The notes below the pieces were generated by a model. It was given only the letters and a program-made list of their open reading frames with translations. It was not told the origin of the DNA and searched no databases. The position numbers and the translations under genes were made by a program. Of a stretch of 12,167 bases of DNA, positions 1 to 5,405 are shown one piece after another. The DNA comes from Pseudomonadota bacterium (GTDB taxonomy: Bacteria > Pseudomonadota > Gammaproteobacteria > Burkholderiales > Gallionellaceae). Numbering within the stretch: position 1 is the stretch's first letter; each line of letters opens with the position of its first letter. The stretch covers positions 1-12,167 of the forward strand of contig JAJZSA010000068.1 in assembly GCA_021822115.1 (NCBI GenBank). The letters run 5' to 3'.

Positions 1-268
1 CTTCGATGATCTCGCCGCGCCTCTCGGTGCTACGCGCACGCGCCACCTCTTCATGCATCTGCTGCATCTGCGCCTGCATGGCACGCCACTGCTGGCGCGC
101 TGCGCGCGTCTTCCACCAGAACCAGGCGGCGAGCAGCAACAGCAGCGGCAGCAACACCATGGACAGGGTGAAGATCAACGCCAGCAAAGCGACGAACACC
201 AGCAGGGCCAGCAGTTTCTGCCAGGGGGAGGTCGGTGTCGGCGGCAGGGAAGTGAAGAACATGCGCAT
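1..268 (-). CDS. Small membrane protein with coiled-coil tail, unknown function (3' end outside window)
   Basis: Reading the minus strand from an ATG at 268 gives 89 codons that remain open to the window edge, so the C-terminus is missing. A good ribosome binding site (AAAGGAGA, complement of 273-280) lies just upstream and fixes the start; a second Met follows at residue 3. Residues 1-18 are a short Pro/Thr-rich head. Residues about 19-52 are almost uninterrupted Leu/Val/Ala/Phe/Trp, long enough for two membrane passes broken near residue 36 or Pro41. From residue 53 the chain turns basic, then Gln/Met/Glu-rich (a QAQMQQM stretch), as in a cytoplasmic coiled coil. It starts 24 bp after the stop of the upstream membrane-protein gene, so the two are probably cotranscribed. 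I do not recognise the family. The gene call is fairly secure and the function is open. Confidence 0.72.
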   Translation of the reverse strand, partial: MRMFFTSLPPTPTSPWQKLLALLVFVALLALIFTLSMVLLPLLLLLAAWFWWKTRAARQQWRAMQAQMQQMHEEVARARSTERRGEIIE

Positions 269-292
269 GGGATCTCCTTTCAGTCGATCGGT

Positions 293-844
293 TCAGTGGT
301 TGGACATCACATGGATGCGTGCCGCGCTCAAACGTTCATAGAGACGTATCTTGCGCAGCACCGGCCACCAGTCGTAGAGGAAGATCTGCATCGGCCGCCA
401 CATCGCCACCCAGCCCACGATGGTCAGGCTCTCGCGCGCGATGTTGTAGCCGGGATTGGGCCCCATGCGCGAGATAGTGTCGGCGGCGACCAGACACAGC
501 GACACGAACACGATGCCCACCGCCATGCTGGTGCGTCCCTGCCGCAACAGACGGCGCAGATGGCGGCGCGTGCGCTCGGCCTTGTACGAAAAATGGTTGT
601 GGATGGCCTTGTTCAGGCGCTCGGCCAACGTGTCATCCTGCGGCATCTGCTCGATATGCAGGTTGATCTGGAAACGGCTATTGGGCGAATAGTCGAACGC
701 CCAGCTCTCGATGTACGCCTCGGCATCGGGATCGAGATCCTTGTTGAGGAACGGCGTCGGGTCCATGGAATTGAACAACTGCCCCACCTCGCGCACGCGC
801 ATGGCCAGTTGATGGGTGGGGACGGGATGGGCGGCATGTGTCAT
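293..844 (-). CDS. Conserved hypothetical membrane protein, 183 aa
   Basis: The predicted protein starts MTHAAHPVP at an ATG at 844; a TTG four codons further upstream is possible but less likely, and neither start has a clear Shine-Dalgarno. Residues 1-100 are soluble and acidic, with a distinctive stretch around residues 23-50 (LFNSMDPTPF, then DLDPDAEAYIESWA). From memory this resembles the N-terminus of conserved hypothetical proteins seen in several proteobacteria. Residues about 84-104 are strongly basic (RTRRHLRRLLRQGR). They are followed by two hydrophobic segments, about 107-124 and 139-158, the second rich in Trp. Topology is therefore a cytoplasmic domain followed by a membrane hairpin. 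The gene downstream on the same strand is another membrane protein 24 bp away, suggesting a two-gene operon. Function is unknown. A long plus-strand reading frame lies across the same bases but looks like a compositional shadow. Confidence 0.75.
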   Translation of the reverse strand: MTHAAHPVPTHQLAMRVREVGQLFNSMDPTPFLNKDLDPDAEAYIESWAFDYSPNSRFQINLHIEQMPQDDTLAERLNKAIHNHFSYKAERTRRHLRRLLRQGRTSMAVGIVFVSLCLVAADTISRMGPNPGYNIARESLTIVGWVAMWRPMQIFLYDWWPVLRKIRLYERLSAARIHVMSNH

Positions 845-911
845 GGCAGGCGGCAACGGCAGAATGGATGGGCGCGATTATCGCAGAATATCCACGCCCG
901 ACAGCCGCGTG

Positions 912-923
912 GCCCATATGGGC
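912..923. promoter_or_regulatory. 12-bp perfect palindrome between divergent genes (possible operator)
   Basis: GCCCATATGGGC is a perfect 12-bp palindrome in the 150-bp gap between the minus-strand gene starting at 844 and the plus-strand gene starting at 995. Its position between divergent starts suits a dimeric regulator's operator. Short palindromes arise by chance, however, and I see no second copy. No convincing -35/-10 pair was found in this gap. Confidence 0.25.
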
Positions 924-994
924 TAACCCGAAAGCGTCGAGACGGCCGCGCGCGAATCCAGTAGATTCCGGTCATCGAGACTCCGGGGAACGAC

Positions 995-1273
995 ATGGAC
1001 CAGCAAGCCCTCCGCAATGAACAACAGATCCTGCGCCAGATGCGCAAGACACTGGGCAACGTGGTGCGCGACGTGACGCCGCTGGGCGGCCGTCCCAACC
1101 CGCTCACCCAGGACACCATCCAGGACATCAAGGACTGCTTCGCGCTGATCTCCGATCGGGAACGCGCGCTCGCCGAGCTGCTCGGCTTCGATGCCGAGCG
1201 TCCCTACTTCAACGACGACGCCGACAAACCCGACACCCAGGCCATCAGCTTCGTCAAGCCGACACGGCAGTGA
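995..1273 (+). CDS. Conserved hypothetical protein, 92 aa
   Basis: A short soluble protein with no signal peptide or membrane segment. The ATG is preceded by a purine-rich GGGGA about 5 bases upstream. The N-terminal half is helical and basic (residues 1-25, RNEQQILRQMRKTLGNVVRDVTP), followed by a Gly/Pro turn and a second predicted helix (TIQDIKDCFALISDRERALAELLG). The C-terminal 25 residues are acidic and probably disordered. The composition looks coded and the reading direction fits the local pattern. I do not recognise a domain; similar short proteins exist in betaproteobacteria as far as I recall, without assigned function. Its last 20 bp overlap the 3' end of the convergent sensor kinase gene, so the two stop codons lie inside each other's coding sequence. 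No terminator is evident between them. Confidence 0.7.
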   Translation: MDQQALRNEQQILRQMRKTLGNVVRDVTPLGGRPNPLTQDTIQDIKDCFALISDRERALAELLGFDAERPYFNDDADKPDTQAISFVKPTRQ

Positions 1274-2519
1274 GCGGCAGCGACAGCTCGAAGCACGCGC
1301 CGCCCCCCGCATGCGCCAGACAGCGCACCTCGCCGCCATGGCGCCGCGCGATCTGGCGCACCAGCGCCAAGCCCAAGCCATAACTGCCTTCCTTCTCGCG
1401 GCTGCCGGCCGGGCGATAGAACGGCTCGAAGATGCGTTCGCGTTCTTCCGGCGCGATGCCCTTGCCGTTGTCGCACACGCGCAGCACGGCCTGATCGGCC
1501 ACCCGTGACAAGCTGGCCTCCACCACCGCGCCGCCATGACGGCGCGCGTTCTCCAGCAGGTTGCGCAAGGCGCGGCGCAACAGGCGCGCCTCGCCGTGCA
1601 CGCTGAGCGCTTGCGCTTCGCATTGTGCATCGCTGCGCGCGCACTCCTCGGCCAGCAGTGCGGCCAGGTCCACCGCTTCACTGTGCAACGGTTCGCGCAT
1701 CGCATCCAGACGGCTGGCCAGCAAGATCTCCTCGATCAACTGGTCCAGCTCGGCGATGTCCTGGCGCAACTCGTCTTGCAAAGGCGCGGCGGGCGCCTTG
1801 GCCTGCATCTCCAGCGCCAGACGGATGCGCGTCAGCGGCGAGCGCAGTTCGTGCGAGGCGTTGGCCAGCAACTGCTTGTGCGCCAGCAACAACGACTCGA
1901 TGCGCTCGGCCGCCAGGTTGAAACTCTGCGCCAGCGACGACACCTCATCGCAGCCTTTGGCCTCCACGCGCGTCTTGAAATCGCCCCCGCCCAACGCCTC
2001 CACCGCCTGCTTCAAGCCTTCCAGCCGCCGCGTCATGCGCCGCGTCATCGGGTAAGCCACCAGTGCCACCACCAGCGCGATCAGCACCAGCGTGGTGAAC
2101 AAGGGCAGCGGCGGCCGCGGCCGTTCATGCGCCGGCTGCGCCAGCAACCAGCGCCCGTCCGGCAACTGCATGGCCCAGGCCGATTCGTGATCGTGCCGGT
2201 GCAGCCATTCGTTGTCATGTGCCTGCGGCCCCGGCGGCAGCAAGGGGCGCCCCGCCGCCGCCAGCAAACGGCCGTCCGCCGCGAACAGCGACAGGCGCGG
2301 CAACATCGGACGCGCCAGCTTCTCCAGTACCGCCTGCTGCTGCATGGGCGATGCTTCGACCGGCGGCAAAGCCAGCACGATCACATCGCGCACCGTCTGC
2401 AGGATCTGCTTCTGCGGCGAACGCTCGCCCTGGTAATGGAAGAACGCGCCGGCCGCCAGCACCAGCAAGGCCAGGCTGGCGATCACGCCGAGATAGATCT
2501 GGAAATACAGTTTCCTCAT
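1254..2519 (-). CDS. CpxA-like membrane sensor histidine kinase, 421 aa
   Basis: Class I sensor kinase of the inner membrane that should autophosphorylate on His and phosphorylate the adjacent regulator. Domains: TM1 at about residues 8-27; a periplasmic sensor of about 110 residues; TM2 at about 140-158; HAMP at about 159-210; a dimerisation/phosphoacceptor helix with the H-box SHELRSPLTR, putting the phosphoacceptor at His223; N-box LRNLLEN (318-324); G1 box DNGKG (350-354); F-box FEPFYRP (364-370); and G2 GLGLAL (381-386). All catalytic motifs are intact. The start ATG overlaps the regulator's TGA in a 4-base ATGA arrangement, which indicates translational coupling. The periplasmic loop contains a His-rich patch (HDNEWLHRHDHE, residues 101-112), possibly metal binding; this is inference. 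The H-box and overall size are closest to the CpxA/RstB group, but the exact orthology is not proven. Confidence 0.95.
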   Translation of the reverse strand: MRKLYFQIYLGVIASLALLVLAAGAFFHYQGERSPQKQILQTVRDVIVLALPPVEASPMQQQAVLEKLARPMLPRLSLFAADGRLLAAAGRPLLPPGPQAHDNEWLHRHDHESAWAMQLPDGRWLLAQPAHERPRPPLPLFTTLVLIALVVALVAYPMTRRMTRRLEGLKQAVEALGGGDFKTRVEAKGCDEVSSLAQSFNLAAERIESLLLAHKQLLANASHELRSPLTRIRLALEMQAKAPAAPLQDELRQDIAELDQLIEEILLASRLDAMREPLHSEAVDLAALLAEECARSDAQCEAQALSVHGEARLLRRALRNLLENARRHGGAVVEASLSRVADQAVLRVCDNGKGIAPEERERIFEPFYRPAGSREKEGSYGLGLALVRQIARRHGGEVRCLAHAGGGACFELSLPLTAVSA

Positions 2520-3214
2520 GCCGCCTCCTCGCCATCCTGGTTGCGCGCGAACACGTAACCCGCACCGCGCAAGGTGATGATGCGGCGCGGGTGTTTGGGA
2601 TCGTCCTCGATGGCCGCACGGATACGCGAGATGTGCACATCGATGGAACGATCGAAGGCTTCCAGCGGTTCGCCCTTCACCGCATCCAGCAACTGCTCGC
2701 GGCTCATCACCCGCCCCGGCCGCTCGGCCAGCGCCAGCAACAGGTCGAACTGATAGGCCGTCATCTCGCACGGCTGGCCGTCCACGCGCACCAGCCGCGC
2801 GCCGCGATCGATCTCCAACCGGCCGAAACGCAAGGCCTCGCCGGCACCGGACTTGCCCCGGCGCAGGATGGCCTTCAGCCGCGCCAGCAATTCGCGCGGT
2901 TCGAACGGTTTGGGCAGGTAATCGTCGGCGCCCATCTCCAGCCCGAGGATGCGATCCATCGCCTCGCCGCGCGCGGTGAGCATCAGCACCGGGATGTCGG
3001 AGAAGCTGCGCAACTGGCGGCACGCTTCCAGCCCATCGCCGTCCGGCAGCATCAGGTCCAGCACCAGCGCATCGAACGCCTCTTGTTTCAAGGCCTGCAA
3101 ACCGCTGGCGATGGTGTGGCGCGCCGCCACGCGATAGCCCGCGTCGCCCAGATACTGCTGCAACATGGCGCACAGGCGTTCGTCGTCGTCGATGATGAGG
3201 AGATGATGGCTCAT
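2516..3214 (-). CDS. CpxR-like OmpR-family response regulator, 232 aa
   Basis: A DNA-binding response regulator. The receiver domain (about residues 1-118) has the acidic triad Asp9-11, phosphoacceptor Asp53 (VLDLMLP), switch Thr80 and Lys102 (the run GADDYLPKPF). The OmpR-type winged helix spans about 127-226, ending in TLRGAGYVF. The block MLTARGEAMDRILGLEMGADD, and FDRSIDVHIS in the effector domain, closely resemble E. coli CpxR as I recall it, so I call it CpxR-like. The chosen start is the ATG at 3214 (MSHHLLIIDDDE), which gives the standard N-terminus; the frame continues upstream into a REP-like repeat and should not be used. The Shine-Dalgarno is weak. The kinase gene overlaps its stop codon. 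A Spy/CpxP-like gene lies upstream on the same strand, and a CpxR-box-like site precedes that gene, which implies autoregulation. Confidence 0.96.
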   Translation of the reverse strand: MSHHLLIIDDDERLCAMLQQYLGDAGYRVAARHTIASGLQALKQEAFDALVLDLMLPDGDGLEACRQLRSFSDIPVLMLTARGEAMDRILGLEMGADDYLPKPFEPRELLARLKAILRRGKSGAGEALRFGRLEIDRGARLVRVDGQPCEMTAYQFDLLLALAERPGRVMSREQLLDAVKGEPLEAFDRSIDVHISRIRAAIEDDPKHPRRIITLRGAGYVFARNQDGEEAA

Positions 3215-3236
3215 GGCATAGGTTCCAAAAAGTTGC

Positions 3237-3250
3237 CGCGCATCATAACA
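3237..3250 (-). promoter_or_regulatory. Candidate extended -10 promoter for the regulator-kinase pair
   Basis: On the minus strand TGTTATGAT (complement of about 3242-3250) is an extended -10 motif about 30 bp upstream of the regulator ATG. No good -35 lies 17 bp upstream, so this would depend on the TG extension. It could give the regulator and kinase a promoter of their own, separate from the Spy-like gene and inside of the REP pair. Confidence 0.3.
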
Positions 3251-3271
3251 AGCGATGCAGACTTCCATACC

Positions 3272-3299
3272 CGTCATACCGGCGCAGGCCGGTATCCAG
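3272..3299 (+). repeat. REP-like palindromic element, copy 1
   Basis: This 28-bp unit contains an 8-bp perfect stem (ATACCGGC at 3276-3283 with GCCGGTAT at 3288-3295) around a GCAG loop. An exact inverted copy lies at 3369-3396. Related 'GTCAT.CCGGCGCAGGCCGG' units are dispersed intergenic REP-type repeats in many proteobacteria, often mobilised by RAYT transposases. No such transposase lies in the window. Confidence 0.8.
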
Positions 3300-3368
3300 C
3301 GAATAAACACCCCGCGCAGCGGACAACATCCTGATGTAGCACGGCTTGCGCCGGAGTGGTCTTCACAA

Positions 3369-3396
3369 CTGGATACCGGCCTGCGCCGGTATGACG
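3369..3396 (-). repeat. REP-like palindromic element, inverted copy 2
   Basis: This is the perfect 28-bp reverse complement of 3272-3299, separated from it by 69 bp; the identity stops at both ends of the unit. It lies 15 bp past the stop codon of the Spy-like gene. Its own hairpin could therefore slow or end transcription, or protect the 3' end of that mRNA, before the regulator gene. The head-to-head pair resembles a BIME/REPIN arrangement. Confidence 0.8.
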
Positions 3397-3411
3397 TGCG
3401 GGAAGATGACT

Positions 3412-3990
3412 TTACTCGCGCCCCATCCTGCCGCGACGCTGCTCCATCTTCTGCGCCAGTTGTGCGCGCTGCTCCGGCGTCAGCACCTCGGCCACGGCCA
3501 GCATGGTGGCCGTCATCTGCTTGCTGGCTTCGTCCGCCAGTTTGATCTGTTCGGCACGCAGGGTCTCGATGGCGCCCTTATCCAGCTCGGCGGCCGCCAT
3601 CAGCTTGCGCATCTGCACATGGTTGTCGCGCATTTTCTCGGCCAGCGGTGCGCCCTGTTTCAGTGCGGCCTGCACGATCTCGCCGGCCTTGGCCTTCTGT
3701 GCGTCGCTGGCTTTCACCTCGTCCAGCATGTGTTGCATACGCTTGTCGGCGAACTTGCCCATGCGCGCGCCATCCAGCGGCGCACCGGACATGAAGGCGG
3801 CCGGCCCGCCGTGGTGCATATCCTGTCCGCAGGCCATCACCTTGCCCGAGAAGAAACCGATGCCGAACACCGCCAGCAGGCCCACGATGCGCGCCACGCA
3901 ATGGCCGCGCCGGCCATGGCAATGATGGTCGTGGCGACCGTTGCAACGTTGCTTGTCGTTCGTATCCGGGTTTGTGTTATGTTCGCTCAT
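3412..3990 (-). CDS. Spy/CpxP-like envelope stress protein (LTxxQ family), membrane-anchored, 192 aa
   Basis: The ATG at 3990 has a clear ribosome binding site (GGAGAAGGAC directly upstream). Residues 1-31 form an unusual cytoplasmic tail rich in His and Cys (Cys16, His20, His22, His23, Cys24, His25, His30, Cys31). Residues about 33-50 are a single membrane anchor (IVGLLAVFGIGFFSG) without an obvious lipobox. The rest is a periplasmic, all-helical, charged domain of the Spy/CpxP fold with one clear LTxxQ motif (LTPEQ, residues 170-174). The expected first motif near residues 89-100 is degenerate. Proteins of this family act as periplasmic chaperones, metal-responsive modulators or brakes on CpxA-type kinases. 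The location upstream of a CpxRA-like pair, below a CpxR-box-like site, supports that role here. The metal-binding function of the tail is inference. Confidence 0.88.
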   Translation of the reverse strand: MSEHNTNPDTNDKQRCNGRHDHHCHGRRGHCVARIVGLLAVFGIGFFSGKVMACGQDMHHGGPAAFMSGAPLDGARMGKFADKRMQHMLDEVKASDAQKAKAGEIVQAALKQGAPLAEKMRDNHVQMRKLMAAAELDKGAIETLRAEQIKLADEASKQMTATMLAVAEVLTPEQRAQLAQKMEQRRGRMGRE

Positions 3991-4040
3991 GTCCTTCTCC
4001 TTGTTCGGTTGATGCCGCACCTGCGTGGCGGCTGGATGTC

Positions 4041-4046
4041 ACTGTA
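4041..4046 (-). promoter_or_regulatory. Possible -10 box for the Spy/CpxP-like gene
   Basis: TACAGT on the minus strand lies about 50 bp upstream of the ATG at 3990. It would put the start of transcription near 4034 and the CpxR-box-like repeat at about -45 to -59, a position suited to activation. The -35 is poor, as expected for an activator-dependent promoter. The assignment is tentative. Confidence 0.28.
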
Positions 4047-4047
4047 G

Positions 4048-4076
4048 GGGCGACCGTTTGCGGAGAGTTGTCGCCC
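4048..4076. repeat. 7-bp inverted repeat in the divergent spacer
   Basis: GGGCGAC (4048-4054) and GTCGCCC (4070-4076) form an inverted repeat with a 15-base spacer, between the possible -10 of the Spy-like gene and the CpxR-box-like site. It could be an operator or a DNA hairpin. It may also be chance in GC-rich DNA. Confidence 0.3.
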
Positions 4077-4078
4077 AG

Positions 4079-4093
4079 GTAAAGAAATGTGAA
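4079..4093 (+). promoter_or_regulatory. CpxR-box-like direct repeat
   Basis: GTAAA-GAAAT-GTGAA matches nine of ten positions of the enterobacterial CpxR box GTAAA-N5-GTAAA with exact spacing. It lies 89 bp upstream of the Spy/CpxP-like start and about 30 bp upstream of the FliA -35 of the divergent cyclase. With a CpxR-like regulator encoded next door, the simplest reading is autoregulation of the stress operon, possibly with an effect on the cyclase too. Confidence 0.55.
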
Positions 4094-4109
4094 GCGGTAC
4101 GGCACGGGC

Positions 4110-4136
4110 CGGCAAAGCAGCATTAAAGCTTTGCCG
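4110..4136. repeat. 9-bp inverted repeat overlapping the FliA -35 element
   Basis: CGGCAAAGC (4110-4118) and GCTTTGCCG (4128-4136) are perfect complements with a 9-base spacer, and GCAC/GTGC flanks can extend the pairing across a bulge. The right arm overlaps the -35 of the FliA-type promoter, so a protein bound here would affect that promoter. No T-run follows, so it is not a terminator. Confidence 0.4.
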
Positions 4137-4150
4137 TGCAACGCCGATAG
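4124..4150 (+). promoter_or_regulatory. Sigma-28 (FliA) type promoter of the diguanylate cyclase
   Basis: TAAAGCTT (4124-4131), exactly 11 bases, then GCCGATAG (4143-4150). The consensus is TAAAGTTT-N11-GCCGATAA, so each half matches seven of eight positions and the spacing is exact. Transcription would begin near 4157, leaving a leader of about 60 bases before the ATG at 4218. This also rules out in-frame starts upstream of the promoter for the cyclase. Sigma-28 normally drives late flagellar and chemotaxis genes, so this cyclase is probably expressed with the motility regulon. Confidence 0.72.
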
Positions 4151-4186
4151 AGTACGGATTGAGCGATCACGACAAGCGGCTCGCCG

Positions 4187-4211
4187 CCTGTCCAAACGAA
4201 GGCACGACAGG
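4187..4211 (+). promoter_or_regulatory. Possible hairpin hiding the cyclase ribosome binding site
   Basis: CCTGTC (4187-4192) can pair with GACAGG (4206-4211) across a 13-base loop. The right arm contains most of the AGGA Shine-Dalgarno of the ATG at 4218, so folding would lower translation. It is only six base pairs and could be chance. Confidence 0.3.
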
Positions 4212-4217
4212 ATAACC

Positions 4218-5405
4218 ATGTTGCGCAGATTGTTACCCGACACCCCCAGCCCCAAGGTCAAGGCCGAACAGATCCGCCTGCTGTACGACCAGGGCACCAC
4301 CATCCAGTTGCTGGGCATCGCCACCGGCGGCGTGGCGGTCTACATGTTCTGGGGCATCGTCGATCACGCGCAACTGCTGCTCTGGCTGAGCGTACACCTG
4401 CTGCTCACGCTGGCCCGCCTGCTGCTCAACCACAACTTCAAACGTGTGCAGGGCAACACCGACAACCTCGACCGCTGGGGCCACTTCTACGTCATCGGCA
4501 CTTTCCTGTCCGGCCTGGTGTGGGGCAGCCTGTGCCTGTTCCTCGACCCCAGCTGGCCGCCGCCGGACCAGATCATCCTGTTCGCCATCTACACCGGCAT
4601 CATCGCCGGGGCGTTCAACACCAACACCCCCTACTTCATCGCCTTCCCCGCGTTCTACCTGCCGCCCGTGCTGTGGCTGTGCTACACCATGCTGCAACAG
4701 CGCGCCGAAGGCTTCGCTTCGCTGACCGCACTGTTCGGCATCTACATCGTGCTGATGTACGTCTCCGCGCTGAAATTCCACGCCCGCCTCAACCGCTCAC
4801 TGCTGCTGCGTTTCGAGAACGAAGGCCTGGCCGACCGCCTCGCCCATTCCAATGTGAAGCTGGCCACGCTGGCCGACACCGACGAACTCACCGGTCTCAG
4901 CAACCGCCGCGCCATGTTCAAGCGGCTGAACGAAGAATGGAACCGCCACCACCGCGCCCACGAACCGCTCACTCTGATGTACCTCGACATCGACTGCTTC
5001 AAGCAATACAACGACACCTACGGCCACGAATGCGGCGACCAGTGCCTGGTGCGCATCGCCCAGTTGCTGCACGACCACGCGCAACGCTCCAGCGACCTCG
5101 CCGCGCGCTTCGGCGGCGAAGAGTTCGCCCTCATCCTGCCCGAAACCTCGCTCAAGGAAGCCGAGTCCATCGCCGCCTCCATCCTGCAAGAACTGCATCT
5201 GTTGCAGATCCCGCACGCCACCTCCACCGTGGCCGGCCACACCACCATCAGCATCGGCATCGCCGCGCTCATCCCCGACCGTCCCGACAACGACATCGTC
5301 CTGCGCCAGGCCGCCGACGAAGCCCTGTACAAAGCCAAGAACAGCGGCCGCAACCGCTTCATCGTTTCGCCCGACAGCCACGACTACGCCGCCGTCAGTG
5401 CCTGA
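4218..5405 (+). CDS. Membrane-bound diguanylate cyclase (GGDEF), 395 aa
   Basis: Makes cyclic di-GMP from two GTP. The N-terminal half (about residues 28-186) has about six hydrophobic segments, for example 31-48, 51-70, 91-109, 119-136, 138-158 and 168-185, acting as a membrane sensor of undefined type. A helical linker (about 187-216) leads to a complete GGDEF domain (about 217-385). Visible there are TDELTGLSNRR, the metal-binding LDIDCFKQYND and the active-site GGEEF at 299-303 (RFGGEEF). An RxxD inhibitory I-site (Arg290-Asp293) lies at the standard distance upstream, so the enzyme should be active and product-inhibited. The start at 4218 has AGGA five bases upstream and follows the FliA-type promoter; an earlier in-frame ATG at 4089 would precede the promoter. 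The gene diverges from the stress operon. No EAL domain is present. Confidence 0.94.
   Translation: MLRRLLPDTPSPKVKAEQIRLLYDQGTTIQLLGIATGGVAVYMFWGIVDHAQLLLWLSVHLLLTLARLLLNHNFKRVQGNTDNLDRWGHFYVIGTFLSGLVWGSLCLFLDPSWPPPDQIILFAIYTGIIAGAFNTNTPYFIAFPAFYLPPVLWLCYTMLQQRAEGFASLTALFGIYIVLMYVSALKFHARLNRSLLLRFENEGLADRLAHSNVKLATLADTDELTGLSNRRAMFKRLNEEWNRHHRAHEPLTLMYLDIDCFKQYNDTYGHECGDQCLVRIAQLLHDHAQRSSDLAARFGGEEFALILPETSLKEAESIAASILQELHLLQIPHATSTVAGHTTISIGIAALIPDRPDNDIVLRQAADEALYKAKNSGRNRFIVSPDSHDYAAVSA

Noticed and set aside
53..964. A 303-codon plus-strand reading frame across the two left-hand membrane-protein genes
   Set aside because: It has runs of Gln, His, Arg and Pro, no ribosome binding site and no domain. 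It lies antisense to two genes with sensible hydrophobic and charged segments, so it is a GC-rich shadow.
2520..3173. An in-frame N-terminal extension of the kinase through the regulator gene (639 aa in total)
   Set aside because: The extension is an out-of-frame reading of the regulator; the ATG at 2519 gives a normal TM1 start and the ATGA overlap typical of coupled genes.
1536..3334. Long plus-strand frames (340 and 371 codons) opposite the kinase and regulator genes
   Set aside because: They are antisense to unmistakable kinase and response-regulator motifs and are rich in Gln/Arg/Ala/Pro without domains.
3272..3396. A CRISPR array or an insertion sequence at the repeated units
   Set aside because: There are only two copies, inverted and each self-palindromic, with no transposase and no regular spacers; REP-like elements explain them better.
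4095..4200. A c-di-GMP (GEMM) riboswitch in the cyclase leader
   Set aside because: GGCAAAGC and nearby GC-rich stems recall GEMM pieces, but the ordered consensus segments and paired helices are not present, and the promoter motif overlaps the region.
4089..4217. An upstream in-frame ATG giving a 438-residue cyclase
   Set aside because: It lies before the FliA-type promoter and inside the CpxR-box-like repeat; the extra 43 residues are basic and featureless, while the ATG at 4218 has a Shine-Dalgarno.
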